Below, piece after piece: positions 55,231 to 63,514 of a DNA stretch of 64,000 nucleotides; position 1 is the stretch's first letter; each line of letters begins with the position of its first letter. Origin of the DNA: Stieleria sp. JC731 (GTDB lineage: Bacteria; Planctomycetota; Planctomycetia; Pirellulales; Pirellulaceae); NCBI RefSeq assembly GCF_020966635.1, contig NZ_JAJKFQ010000005.1:1018481-1082480 (forward strand), in the 5' to 3' direction. Position numbers and translations under genes: made by a program. The notes under the pieces were generated by a model. The model saw nothing but the letters and a program-made list of their open reading frames with translations. It did not search any database and was not told the DNA's origin.

Positions 55231-55257
55231 AAAGTTTTATCAAAAGCGGCTGACGGA

Positions 55258-55653
55258 TCAGTCTTTGCCGTGGTCGGTCGCAGGAACCTTGCCCGCTTTG
55301 ATCTTGTCGCCGAAGGTGTCGCCGTCTTTGCTCTTTTCCTTGGCGGCTTCTACCAAGCCAGCGAAGATCTTCGTGCGAGCTTCTTCTGGATTGTCTTTGA
55401 CCCAGTCTTTCGGAAAGTCTTCCGCTTTCAGGTACTTGTGAACGGCTTTGCCGTATTCATTGCGGACGTCTTTCTTTTCACCGCTAACGTGGCAGATGTA
55501 GCAGCCGTGCTTTCGAGCTGTCTTCTTGAGATCCGCGTTGACGTCGTCGCCTTCGAGGTACTTGGCTTTCCACATCTTATTGAAATCTGAGGTGGCAAAC
55601 GCCGGTGCACCCATCAGGGCCACACAACCAAAAAGAATCGCAAACCGTTTCAT
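55258..55653 (-). CDS. Small exported c-type cytochrome-like protein
   Basis: The 131-residue protein has a signal peptide (MKRFAILFGCVALMGAPAFA) and a single CxxCH (CYICHVSGEKK) near residue 51, in a Lys-rich, mostly helical sequence (KMWKAKYLEGDD, EARTKIFAGLVEAAKEK). No further Met ligand is obvious at a standard place, so the heme could be bis-His or its sixth site open. Likely a periplasmic electron carrier. It is a single gene with its own terminator. Confidence 0.8.
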   Translation of the reverse strand: MKRFAILFGCVALMGAPAFATSDFNKMWKAKYLEGDDVNADLKKTARKHGCYICHVSGEKKDVRNEYGKAVHKYLKAEDFPKDWVKDNPEEARTKIFAGLVEAAKEKSKDGDTFGDKIKAGKVPATDHGKD

Positions 55654-55876
55654 GCATCGTCTCCAAGGGATCTAAAACTGACGGATGGTCTGCCTGAATT
55701 AATGCAGGCGACATTGCCGGGACCGAGGCAACATTCCGTCTTGCCCAAGAAAGTGGGGCAAATGGGTGGGATAGCTCGATAGCGGCCGAAATCGACCGCT
55801 TACTAGTATTAACGCTCAAATGGGCCCAAAAGTCAAATCGGGGATGACGAAAAAAGGCACCGCGCATGCGAGACGA

Positions 55877-55936
55877 CCTGGATTTTCTGCCCCACGGAAA
55901 CTGTCGCTCGCACAGCTTCGCTTGAGAAAATCCAGG
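55877..55936. repeat. Nested inverted repeat (two-tier hairpin)
   Basis: CCTGGATTTTCT (55877-55888) and AGAAAATCCAGG (55925-55936) are perfect 12-bp inverse copies; partial similarity continues outward (CGAGACG / CCGCTCG side). Inside the loop GAAACTGT and ACAGCTTC form a second stem with one mismatch around CGCTCGC. No T-run follows, so it does not look like a simple terminator. It could be a structured RNA or a small palindromic element. Confidence 0.6.
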
Positions 55937-56226
55937 CCGCTCGACTTACCTATGCAACTGAATCCACTGACAAGGCCTGCCCCACGCACTCCTGATCAGC
56001 ATCCGTTGCACAAACGGTCATCGGTCGGTGCGGGGGATCCGATTCAGCACGGACACTTCAATTGAGGGGCAACCGCCATCGAATCGATGACGGAATGATC
56101 ATCTCCCGTCGGAAGAATGCGGCATCAATGTAATGACGCCTGATTTGCCCTTCTGCTGGGCGGGGCGACGCGAGAGCCGTGTTTTTTAGAGGGCTGCGTT
56201 CACACTGAAGGGATGTCTTCCCTCCA

Positions 56227-56278
56227 CCAAACGTTTGGCGGGGTGCTTCCAGCTCATCGGGGTGTGTGAAGCACCCCG
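56227..56278. repeat. 12-bp palindrome joined to an 11-bp-stem hairpin
   Basis: CCAAACGTTTGG (56227-56238) is a perfect palindrome. It abuts a hairpin CGGGGTGCTTC (56239-56249) / GAAGCACCCCG (56268-56278) with an 18-nt loop. It lies about 90 bp beyond the ilvE stop (minus strand) and may include an ilvE terminator, though there is no T-run. Confidence 0.55.
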
Positions 56279-56366
56279 TTGCCCATCTGGTGATTGGCCT
56301 GGCCGGGGGCCTGGCGAGGAACGATGTGCAGACGAGAAGGCTTTAGAAGCACTCGGCAGAATGAAC

Positions 56367-57224
56367 TTACTTGCGCACGAGTTCTCGAAACGCTTGGTTT
56401 AGCTGTTGTGTGATCGGACCGACTTTTCCGTCGCCGATCTCTCGGCCGTCCAGCTTGACTGCGGGGATGACCTCAGCCGCGCTTCCTGTCAGGAAACATT
56501 CATCGGCGATGTAGATATCGTGGCGAGTCATCGGCAATTCTGTTGTTGGGATACCCGCCTCGATAGCGAGTTCGAGGACGGCGTTTCGCGTGATGCCTTC
56601 GAGGATGCCGGCTTCGATAGGTGGCGTGTTCAGTTTGCCATTCTTGATGATGAAGATATTGTCGCCGGTGCATTCGGCAACTTCGCCCTTGTGGTTCAAC
56701 ATCAGCGCTTCGATGCAGCCAGCTTTCAAGCCTTCCATCTTGGCAAGGATGTTATTCAAGTAGTTCAGCGACTTGATTCGTGGGCTGAGTGCGGCAGGGT
56801 GGTTGCGGATCGTCGACGCCGTGACCAATTCCAAACCATTTTGGTAATAGGTTTCGGGATACAGGGTGATGCTGTCGGCGATGATGATCAGCTGCGGGTT
56901 GGAGCACTTGAAGGGGTCCAGTCCCAATGGTCCTGATCCGCGAGTCACGATCAGGCGAATGTAGCCATCTTCGATCGCGTTCTTTGCGACTGTTTCGTTG
57001 GTGTCCGCGGCAAGCTTGTCGAGATCGATAGGCAGCGACAAACCGATTGCACGTGCTGATTCATCGAGACGCACCAAGTGTTCTTTGAGTCGAAAGACTT
57101 TGCCGCTGTAGATGCGCATGCCTTCGAACACGCCATCGCCATAAAGTAGGCCATGGTCATAGACACTTACTTTGGCATCTTCGGGAGCAAAGAATTCACC
57201 GTTGATATAGATCTGTCGACTCAT
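56367..57224 (-). CDS. ilvE: Branched-chain amino acid aminotransferase (class IV)
   Basis: The 285-residue PLP enzyme has YINGEFFAPEDAKVSVYDHG, YGDGVFEGMRIY, the PLP lysine region SPRIKSLNYLNNILAK and the C-terminal EAGILEGITRNAVLEL. It transfers the amino group to and from leucine, isoleucine or valine. Class IV includes D-amino acid aminotransferase and aminodeoxychorismate lyase; the VFEGMR segment and GxLxGITR motif favour IlvE. Length is short-IlvE type. It lies downstream of fabZ-fabI on the same strand. Confidence 0.88.
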   Translation of the reverse strand: MSRQIYINGEFFAPEDAKVSVYDHGLLYGDGVFEGMRIYSGKVFRLKEHLVRLDESARAIGLSLPIDLDKLAADTNETVAKNAIEDGYIRLIVTRGSGPLGLDPFKCSNPQLIIIADSITLYPETYYQNGLELVTASTIRNHPAALSPRIKSLNYLNNILAKMEGLKAGCIEALMLNHKGEVAECTGDNIFIIKNGKLNTPPIEAGILEGITRNAVLELAIEAGIPTTELPMTRHDIYIADECFLTGSAAEVIPAVKLDGREIGDGKVGPITQQLNQAFRELVRK

Positions 57225-57304
57225 GATCGTCGTGGCAATGGGTTTCGAGGCAGTGGGCGTTGATTTGAAGTATCGACACGTGTTGCGAGGTGTCGAGTTA
57301 GCGC

Positions 57305-57349
57305 TTGGCTAGGAGCCAAATTTGGAACGGGTTGGCTAGGAGCCAAATT
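57305..57349. repeat. 18-bp hairpin unit duplicated across the fabI stop codon
   Basis: TTGGCTAGGAGCCAAATT occurs at 57305-57322 and again at 57332-57349, a 27-bp-period direct repeat. Each copy is also a small hairpin TTGGCT-AGG-AGCCAA. The right-hand copy contains the end of fabI (codons for FGS and the TAG stop at 57336-57338); the left-hand copy is a non-coding duplicate just downstream. Confidence 0.75.
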
Positions 57350-58193
57350 CGGCGTTGGTCACGGCCGAGACGACCGAGGCGTCAAAATAATTGATCGCCA
57401 TTCCTGCGTCGACAACGATCGATTGAGCGGTAATGCCGCTGCTACGAGGCGAAATCAGGAAAGTGGCGGTGGAAGCGACTTCGTCGGTTTGTAGCGCTTT
57501 TCCGCGTGGGATGACCTGTTCGGCGAACAGGTATGAATCGACGTAACCGGGGATTCCCGCCGACGCACTGGTTTTCAGCAAGCCCGCCGCGACCGCATTG
57601 AATCGCACGTTGCTAAATCGACTGAAGGACTTTGTTAAAAATGCCAGCGACGATTCCAAGGCTGCTTTGATTGGCGCCATGAAACCATAGCTTTCACTCG
57701 CCATTCGAGTCGTGCTTATGCCAATCGTGACAACCGAAGCATCGTCCGTGAAGCGATCCTTCAGGGCGTTGCAAAGGTTGATCAATGAGAAGGCTGAGAT
57801 GTCCACGGCTTGCAGAAACTGTTGCTTGGTCGTTTCATGAAATGGTCGGATGCCTTCGGGGTAGTCCGCAAATGCGATCGAGTGCACCATGCCCGCCAAT
57901 TGGACTCCGTCTTCTGCAAGCTGGTTCGCGAGTTGTTCAATTTGATCTTGAAACTCGACATCACAAATTCGCACATCGCGATCTTTGAGCAGCTTTGCGG
58001 TGCTTTCCAGACGACTTTGACTGCGGACGACGTAAATGACTTTCGCCCCGGCCTGTTCGAGTTGCTTGGCGATCGCATAGGCGACACTTTTGCGGTTGGC
58101 GACACCCAGGACCAAGATCGACTTGCCGGCAAGCTGCAGGAAGTCGAATGCCGGGAAGTTGGGCATGGCATCTTGCGATTCAAGCTGACTCAT
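57336..58193 (-). CDS. fabI: Enoyl-[acyl-carrier-protein] reductase (NADH)
   Basis: From ATG 58193 the protein has 285 residues. The short-chain reductase fold has the FabI nucleotide motif [27 protein letters not shown], the Tyr-x6-Lys catalytic pair in [14 protein letters not shown], and [20 protein letters not shown]. It reduces trans-2-enoyl-ACP, the last step of fatty-acid elongation. The frame is open to 58247, but ATG 58193 overlaps the fabZ stop (ATGA), which fixes the start by translational coupling. A 27-bp-period duplication covers its stop codon. Confidence 0.93.
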   Translation of the reverse strand: MSQLESQDAMPNFPAFDFLQLAGKSILVLGVANRKSVAYAIAKQLEQAGAKVIYVVRSQSRLESTAKLLKDRDVRICDVEFQDQIEQLANQLAEDGVQLAGMVHSIAFADYPEGIRPFHETTKQQFLQAVDISAFSLINLCNALKDRFTDDASVVTIGISTTRMASESYGFMAPIKAALESSLAFLTKSFSRFSNVRFNAVAAGLLKTSASAGIPGYVDSYLFAEQVIPRGKALQTDEVASTATFLISPRSSGITAQSIVVDAGMAINYFDASVVSAVTNAEFGS

Positions 58194-58651
58194 GACGCGT
58201 CTCCTTGGGCATTTCCGCTTGAGCCTTCGACTTCGGTCACGCTGCAAGCGAAATCAAGCCTCATCGCAAGCTTTCCGGCCAGCATGACTTTGCCGGTCAG
58301 GAAGTAAGCATTGGAAACCTGTTCTTTGAGAGTGACATGGATTTCCACGCTGTCCCCAGGACGGACGATGCGTTTGAATTTGACACTGTCCATGCGGGTC
58401 GCGACGGGCAACAGGTTGCCGGATCCGGACATGAACTTTTCCAGCAGCACCGCGCCAGCCTGCAGACAACATTCGCATTGAATGACGCCCGGGACGACAG
58501 GATTGCCGGGGAAGTGTCCTTGGACGAAGAACTCTTCTGCAGAGAATGTCTTTTTGCAGACGATCGACGACTCGTCACGCTGCAAAACTTCGTCCAGCAG
58601 CAGCATGTGCGAGCGATGAGGAATCGCTGCCTCGATTTCTTGTTTACTCAT
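58190..58651 (-). CDS. fabZ: 3-hydroxyacyl-ACP dehydratase (FabZ-type)
   Basis: From ATG 58651 ([20 protein letters not shown]) the protein has 153 residues. The hot-dog fold has [12 protein letters not shown] and the catalytic segment [22 protein letters not shown] with His46 and Glu60, as in FabZ. It dehydrates 3-hydroxyacyl-ACP. The frame is open to 58849, but the first 66 residues lack family features. The stop overlaps fabI by 4 bp, so dehydratase and reductase of the elongation cycle are made together. Confidence 0.9.
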   Translation of the reverse strand: MSKQEIEAAIPHRSHMLLLDEVLQRDESSIVCKKTFSAEEFFVQGHFPGNPVVPGVIQCECCLQAGAVLLEKFMSGSGNLLPVATRMDSVKFKRIVRPGDSVEIHVTLKEQVSNAYFLTGKVMLAGKLAMRLDFACSVTEVEGSSGNAQGDAS

Positions 58652-58927
58652 CCGGATAATTGAAATGTTTCCTGGGGCCGCGCCAAGCGGGCAGCGAATT
58701 GCTGACGACGTTGTGCACACGGGGCTCCGTTGTGCCGCTTGTCGTATTTGAAACCAGCCACAGATGCCGGTGTAGGCGGTTGACGCCCTCGAATCGTGAT
58801 TGTGCCCCGTTCGTGGTATTTTGTGGGCTGTGTCAGTGGACCGATCCATCGAATCCGAAGAAAGCCGGGGCTGACGGGCCCTTTCCCGAGTAGCTTCTTG
58901 GGATCATGATGAATAGGGAAACAAGAC

Positions 58928-59596
58928 ATGAATCAACCGAACCATGCCCCGCTCCGCAGGGTGTCACTCGAACCACAAACATCGTTTAAGTTGGCCGAGA
59001 CGAATTCTCCTGTATCGCGATCGATTTACAACGTCCCAAACATGCTGACCAGCATCCGTTTCGGGCTTGCGATTGCGGTGATGACACTGATCCCATTTGG
59101 GCAATATTTCGCCGCCATGGTGGTATTTATTGTCGCCGCCTCCACCGATTGGATGGACGGATACTGGGCACGTAAGTATGGCCAAGTGACGAAGTTCGGT
59201 CGGATCTTTGATCCGTTTGTCGACAAGATCATCATTTGCGGCTCGTTTATCGCGCTCGTCGGTGCGGTCGGATCACCGATTGTCTCGTGGATGGCGACGG
59301 TCGTCGTCGGACGTGAGCTTCTTGTGACAAGCTTACGTGGGATGATCGAAGGCAGCGGCAAAGACTTCTCGGCCAGCCAGCTGGGGAAATGGAAAATGGT
59401 CCTTCAGTGTGCTGCCGTTGTCGCGGCACTGTTGTTTCTGCAGTCCAATACACCCGCGCAGGCACCCGCACAATGGTTGCAGTTGACCACTCAGGTGCTC
59501 GTCTGGTCTGCGATCGCTCTTACCGTCTATTCGGGTTACGACTACACCGTCATCGCCGCTCGTTTAATGCAGGACGAGCCGGACGAGGTGAAGTAG
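58928..59596 (+). CDS. pgsA: CDP-diacylglycerol-glycerol-3-phosphate 3-phosphatidyltransferase
   Basis: The 222-residue membrane protein has the CDP-alcohol phosphotransferase motif DWMDGYWARKYGQV followed by FGRIFDPFVDK, matching D-x2-DG-x2-AR-x7/8-G-x3-D-x3-D, plus several membrane spans. It makes phosphatidylglycerol phosphate from CDP-diacylglycerol, the product of CdsA encoded at about 6 kb. The N-terminal 35 residues are extra and an ATG at 59041 exists, but the NVPNMLTSIRFGLA segment upstream of it is family-like. It is divergent from fabZ. Confidence 0.93.
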   Translation: MNQPNHAPLRRVSLEPQTSFKLAETNSPVSRSIYNVPNMLTSIRFGLAIAVMTLIPFGQYFAAMVVFIVAASTDWMDGYWARKYGQVTKFGRIFDPFVDKIIICGSFIALVGAVGSPIVSWMATVVVGRELLVTSLRGMIEGSGKDFSASQLGKWKMVLQCAAVVAALLFLQSNTPAQAPAQWLQLTTQVLVWSAIALTVYSGYDYTVIAARLMQDEPDEVK

Positions 59597-59600
59597 CGGA

Positions 59601-60653
59601 ATGGAAAGCGTTGGAGTGTTCGACGAGCAATTCTTTCGTGTCGGCTATTTCGCGATTACCGGAGTCGTAATTGGATCCGTGATCGCAGGAAGTCTTCTGT
59701 GGATCGCATGGCTTGCGAGATTTCGCCCAAGGAATCTTTGTGGTGACAAGTCGCCTTTTCTTGTCACGCGATTGCCCCAGTCGGTCCAACGCTGGTCTGT
59801 GGCAGATTTCTTTGTCATGTTGGGCATGATCATTGTCATCCAGTCGATCATGAACCCGGCAGCAAAACCTGTCGATCCGTCCGCCGAAACGACATCGCAG
59901 ATCGTTGCTTCGGAAACAGAGTCCGACGGAAGCACGGTGACTGTTCCTGCGGAAGCGAATTCTGAGTCACCTCAGGAAACCGGAAATCAGGATATTGGCA
60001 GCCAGGACGGTGATGCTCCGGCGACACAACCGGTTGACTTGACCAGACGCGTCGCCAGCCAAATGGTGGCCAACGCGGGCTCGTTCGCGATGATGTTGTT
60101 TTTCTTATTTACGGCGAGAGATGCGACACCGAAAAGTCTTTCGTTGGTCCCGCACGAATCCGATTTTCGACGCGGTTTGGTTGCCACGGTTTGGATTCTT
60201 GCCCCGGTGTTAATCATCAACATCGTTGTTTCTCAGTTGGTCCCCTACAAACACTCTGTAACGGACTTGCTAGCGGAAAGGAACAACGTCGAAACCTTTT
60301 TCGCGTTGTTGATTTCTGCGGCCTTCGTGACCCCGATTGTGGAAGAGTTTTGGGTGCGTCTGCTGCTTCAGGGCGGGCTGCAAAAGCTGATGAAAGATAC
60401 TTCGTGGAAGGATTCACACCCGGCATGGAGCTATTCTTCGGTGGTACCTGTATTGGTCTCCAGTACCGTTTTCGCTGTGATGCACCGTGGCCAAGGCGCA
60501 GCACCGATTCCACTATTCTTTTTCGCGATGGGATTGGGGATTGTCTATCAGCGCACCGGTCGGCTTTGGATTGTGATCGTGGTCCATATGCTTTTGAACG
60601 GCGCGACCATCTGCAGCGAATTCTTGCGGATCAATTCAGGGCTTATCAGCTAG
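59601..60653 (+). CDS. CPBP-type CAAX prenyl protease-like membrane protein
   Basis: The 350-residue protein has multiple hydrophobic segments. The CPBP (Abi/CAAX) motifs are complete: EEFWVR (Glu248-Glu249, Arg253), FAVMHRG (His295) and HMLLNG (His329, Asn333). Such integral-membrane endopeptidases cut substrates within the bilayer; the target is unknown. An acidic, Ser/Gln-rich loop lies at about residues 90-145. It starts 4 bp after pgsA. Its last 8 bp overlap the end of a convergent gene. Confidence 0.9.
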   Translation: MESVGVFDEQFFRVGYFAITGVVIGSVIAGSLLWIAWLARFRPRNLCGDKSPFLVTRLPQSVQRWSVADFFVMLGMIIVIQSIMNPAAKPVDPSAETTSQIVASETESDGSTVTVPAEANSESPQETGNQDIGSQDGDAPATQPVDLTRRVASQMVANAGSFAMMLFFLFTARDATPKSLSLVPHESDFRRGLVATVWILAPVLIINIVVSQLVPYKHSVTDLLAERNNVETFFALLISAAFVTPIVEEFWVRLLLQGGLQKLMKDTSWKDSHPAWSYSSVVPVLVSSTVFAVMHRGQGAAPIPLFFFAMGLGIVYQRTGRLWIVIVVHMLLNGATICSEFLRINSGLIS

Positions 60654-62022
60654 ACGCTTCGGTTGGCCGCGTCGGTGTTCTGGCGAACATGAATGATGTG
60701 GCCAAGCCTGGCAATAAAATCGCTGCCGCATCGGCAAATCGGCCGATCGGAGGGCTGGTCAAAATGATGAAGCCGACTTTGAATGCGAAGTAGCTGATCG
60801 CAATCATGGCGAATCCATACCAGCCATCGGAAATCACGAATTGACCGACGGATTGACCGCTAGCAGCGATCCAAATCAGCCAACCACACACACCTACAAT
60901 CCCTATCAGGAACAATGGATGCATCGCGACATTGGCCATTGAACCCCAGACGGCCCGCCGACCTGCCAATGCGATCCACTTCAAGTATGAGATCGGTGAC
61001 GATCGCAGAATCACTCGGTTAAAGTTCCCGATCAACCGATGCGTTTGAATTCGTGCGTCCACGTCAGTCGATTCGACGGGGATGCTCGCTTGGACACGTT
61101 TAGCAGCCGGCCAGATTACTCCGTAGTTGATTTGGCCCCACTGTGTTTCGAGAGTCAAAGTCGGGATCGTTTTTAGTTCCGACGTTGGTAAAACAAAGTC
61201 CCGACTTTCTAGATCGCTGGCAATCTCTGCTAACAACTCTGCCGTGCGTGGCTCGGCTTCGGCTGATAGCGATCGCATGTCGTCTGGCGTGACCAATTGA
61301 GCCAAAACAGCTGACAGGTTTTGATGACCAAAAGGAAGGATGGCAAAGTCGTTGACGAACACCAGACGTGTTAGCATCCAGCAGAGTACCGCAGCACCAA
61401 CGCAAATCGAAATCAGTCCACCGCGAAAACGATGGCTTGGAAGTTTAAGGTCTCGTTCGCGATCGCCACGGTGTAGCAGCCAACCTGCAACGGCGATCCA
61501 GGGTATGAGGAAAAGATAAGCCGGCCGGGCAAAGATGCATAAAATGGCGGCTGCAATACAGCCTACCGCACTGGAAGTGGTCCCCGAGCGATAGGTGCGT
61601 AACAAAAAGGCAACGACCAAGACTGCCATCGATGCCGCAGGAGCATCGGTGCTGATGGTGTTGATGTTGTCATTGAAGGTGCATCCCAACAGCACCGTAA
61701 TCGCCACCGACATGGACGATTTCACCGAAAGGCCGCGAGCGATCAGTTCGTCACCAAGAAAGGCACTGGCCAAGGTGTGAAGGACCAGTTGCAAGAACGG
61801 GACCGCTGCCAATCCTACACTGAGGCTGACGACTTTTAGAAAGAGCGGATAGACCGGCGGTCGGATCGACAGCAACGATTCGGCCAGGGAATCAAACGGA
61901 TAGTTGATGTAGCTGGGCGAATCGTTGACAAGGTGAACTTGCAGCCGCCCGGTCATCGCTGCCCATACCATTGCCAAACCAAAGTAGGCGATCAATCGAA
62001 CGATGGCGGCGCGGTTGGGCAT
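60646..62022 (-). CDS. Multi-span membrane protein, GT-C glycosyltransferase-like
   Basis: From ATG 62022 the protein has 458 residues with at least nine hydrophobic segments, and an N-terminal loop NDSPSYINYPFDSL with an acidic residue followed by RPPVYPLFLK, as in GT-C-fold glycosyltransferases that use polyprenyl-phosphate sugars. A longer TTG start at 62037 is possible. The C-terminal half is less typical. The assignment to a glycosyltransferase is an inference from topology and these loops. It overlaps the CPBP gene tail-to-tail by 8 bp and follows der by a few bases on the same strand. Confidence 0.72.
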   Translation of the reverse strand: MPNRAAIVRLIAYFGLAMVWAAMTGRLQVHLVNDSPSYINYPFDSLAESLLSIRPPVYPLFLKVVSLSVGLAAVPFLQLVLHTLASAFLGDELIARGLSVKSSMSVAITVLLGCTFNDNINTISTDAPAASMAVLVVAFLLRTYRSGTTSSAVGCIAAAILCIFARPAYLFLIPWIAVAGWLLHRGDRERDLKLPSHRFRGGLISICVGAAVLCWMLTRLVFVNDFAILPFGHQNLSAVLAQLVTPDDMRSLSAEAEPRTAELLAEIASDLESRDFVLPTSELKTIPTLTLETQWGQINYGVIWPAAKRVQASIPVESTDVDARIQTHRLIGNFNRVILRSSPISYLKWIALAGRRAVWGSMANVAMHPLFLIGIVGVCGWLIWIAASGQSVGQFVISDGWYGFAMIAISYFAFKVGFIILTSPPIGRFADAAAILLPGLATSFMFARTPTRPTEASS

Positions 62023-62040
62023 GGTTGTGAGCGTCAAATC

Positions 62041-63378
62041 TTACTTGTTAATCGCGTCCATTTCGTCGTTGCGAGCACGTTTCTGCAGGTACAGCTTGAT
62101 TGGAACTTCGCCAAATTTTAAGTGATCTCGCAGCACGCTCAATAAATAACGTCGATAGTCATTCGCGAATGCCTTTGGGTCATTGCACATCACGACGACG
62201 GTCGGCGGTTCAGTTGCAACTTGGGTCGCATAGTAAACTTTCGGCCGACGGTTTTGATACATCGGTGGTTGGTGGGCTTCGATCGCGCCTCGGATCAGGC
62301 GGTTAAGCTGTCCGGTGGAAACGCGTTCCCGGGCTTGCTTGAACAACATCGTCGAGTGGTTCAAAAGTGCTTTCACGTTCTTGCCGGTCTGCCCGGTGAT
62401 GAACGCGATCGGGGCGTAGGCAAGCGTGGGGAATTGTCGCCGGATGTAGCGGACCCAGCGGTCTGTTGGGACGGTGCCGTGCAGTTGATCCCATTTGTTG
62501 ATCACAAAGATCACCGGCTTGTGGTTTTCGATCACGTAGCCGACCAGTTGTTTGTCGACTTTGCTGACCGTTTCGGACGCGTCGAAAAACATCAGCACCA
62601 CATCGGCGCGGCGGATACTCCGTTGGGCCCGGTGTGTACCGTAGAATTCCAAGTCGGTTCGCTGACTTTTTCGCTTGCGCAGACCTGGCGTATCAATCGC
62701 GATGAAGGTTTGTCCGTCGACTTCGAAGCGGACGTCAACGCTATCGCGAGTCGTTCCGGCGACTTCGCTGACAATCATCCGATCGGACTCGGCCAACGTG
62801 TTGACGAAGGTACTTTTACCAACGTTTCGACGTCCAACGATCGCGATCTTCATCGTCGGTTCGTTGATCGATTCGTCCGACGGTGGCAGACGATCGAGGA
62901 TCAATTCCATCAGTTCAGATCGGTTACGGTTCTGAGTGGTACTGACGGTGACCAATCGTCCGCGACCGAGTCGGTGAAACTCTTCCGCCAAATTGTCTTG
63001 GTGTGGCTGGTCGGCTTTGTTGGCGACCAAAATCACCGGGCGTTCGATACCACGCAAACGCTCCACAACCAATTCGTCCAGCGGCATTGGGCCGGTTAGG
63101 ACGTCGACGACCAGCAAAATGACATCGGCCGATTCGATCGCCAAATCGATCTGTCGTCGAACATCGGCGGTCAGGTCGTCCGGGTCATCGATGCCCAACC
63201 CCCCGGTGTCGGTCAGTTCGAAAAATGCGTCTTCGTTGTTGATAAGCGTCGTCATGCGGTCGCGCGTGACGCCCTCAAAGTCGTCAACAATGGCCAAGCG
63301 ACGGCCTGCTAACCAGTTAAATAGACTGCTTTTACCGACGTTGGGGCGACCGACGATGGCTACTTGGGGAACAGGCAT
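62041..63378 (-). CDS. der: Ribosome-biogenesis GTPase Der (EngA)
   Basis: The 445-residue protein has two GTPase domains in tandem: P-loop GRPNVGKS (10-17) with DTGG and NKAD (120-123), and GRRNVGKS (182-189) with DTPG and NKWD, followed by a KH-like C-terminal domain with the RRPKVYYATQ segment. Der acts in assembly of the large ribosomal subunit. Length and both G-domains are normal. It is upstream of the membrane-protein gene on the same strand and divergent from the UDG gene. Confidence 0.97.
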   Translation of the reverse strand: MPVPQVAIVGRPNVGKSSLFNWLAGRRLAIVDDFEGVTRDRMTTLINNEDAFFELTDTGGLGIDDPDDLTADVRRQIDLAIESADVILLVVDVLTGPMPLDELVVERLRGIERPVILVANKADQPHQDNLAEEFHRLGRGRLVTVSTTQNRNRSELMELILDRLPPSDESINEPTMKIAIVGRRNVGKSTFVNTLAESDRMIVSEVAGTTRDSVDVRFEVDGQTFIAIDTPGLRKRKSQRTDLEFYGTHRAQRSIRRADVVLMFFDASETVSKVDKQLVGYVIENHKPVIFVINKWDQLHGTVPTDRWVRYIRRQFPTLAYAPIAFITGQTGKNVKALLNHSTMLFKQARERVSTGQLNRLIRGAIEAHQPPMYQNRRPKVYYATQVATEPPTVVVMCNDPKAFANDYRRYLLSVLRDHLKFGEVPIKLYLQKRARNDEMDAINK

Positions 63379-63514
63379 GGTGTGAGAGTTTTGGGCTGAT
63401 AATCAATGAAATCGGACGAAAATGCCGGCAGCTACCCCTGAATCGTGGACGCCCGCCGCTGGTATGTTAAACCGCGTGGTGCAATTCCAGTAGCCGGTGT
63501 GTTATCAAACCATC

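Larger units (their letters stand above)
55654..56366. other. 713-bp spacer with inverted repeats
   Basis: No gene is supported: open frames are short, overlap the repeats and have no ribosome binding site. The stretch contains a nested inverted repeat (55877-55936) and a palindrome followed by a hairpin (56227-56278), both annotated. The small cytochrome promoter should lie near 55700; ilvE (minus strand) ends at 56367 and reads into this region. Confidence 0.6.

Noticed and set aside
62221..63099. A 292-codon plus-strand frame opposite der
   Set aside because: Der is certain on the minus strand, with two GTPase domains; the antisense frame has no family features.
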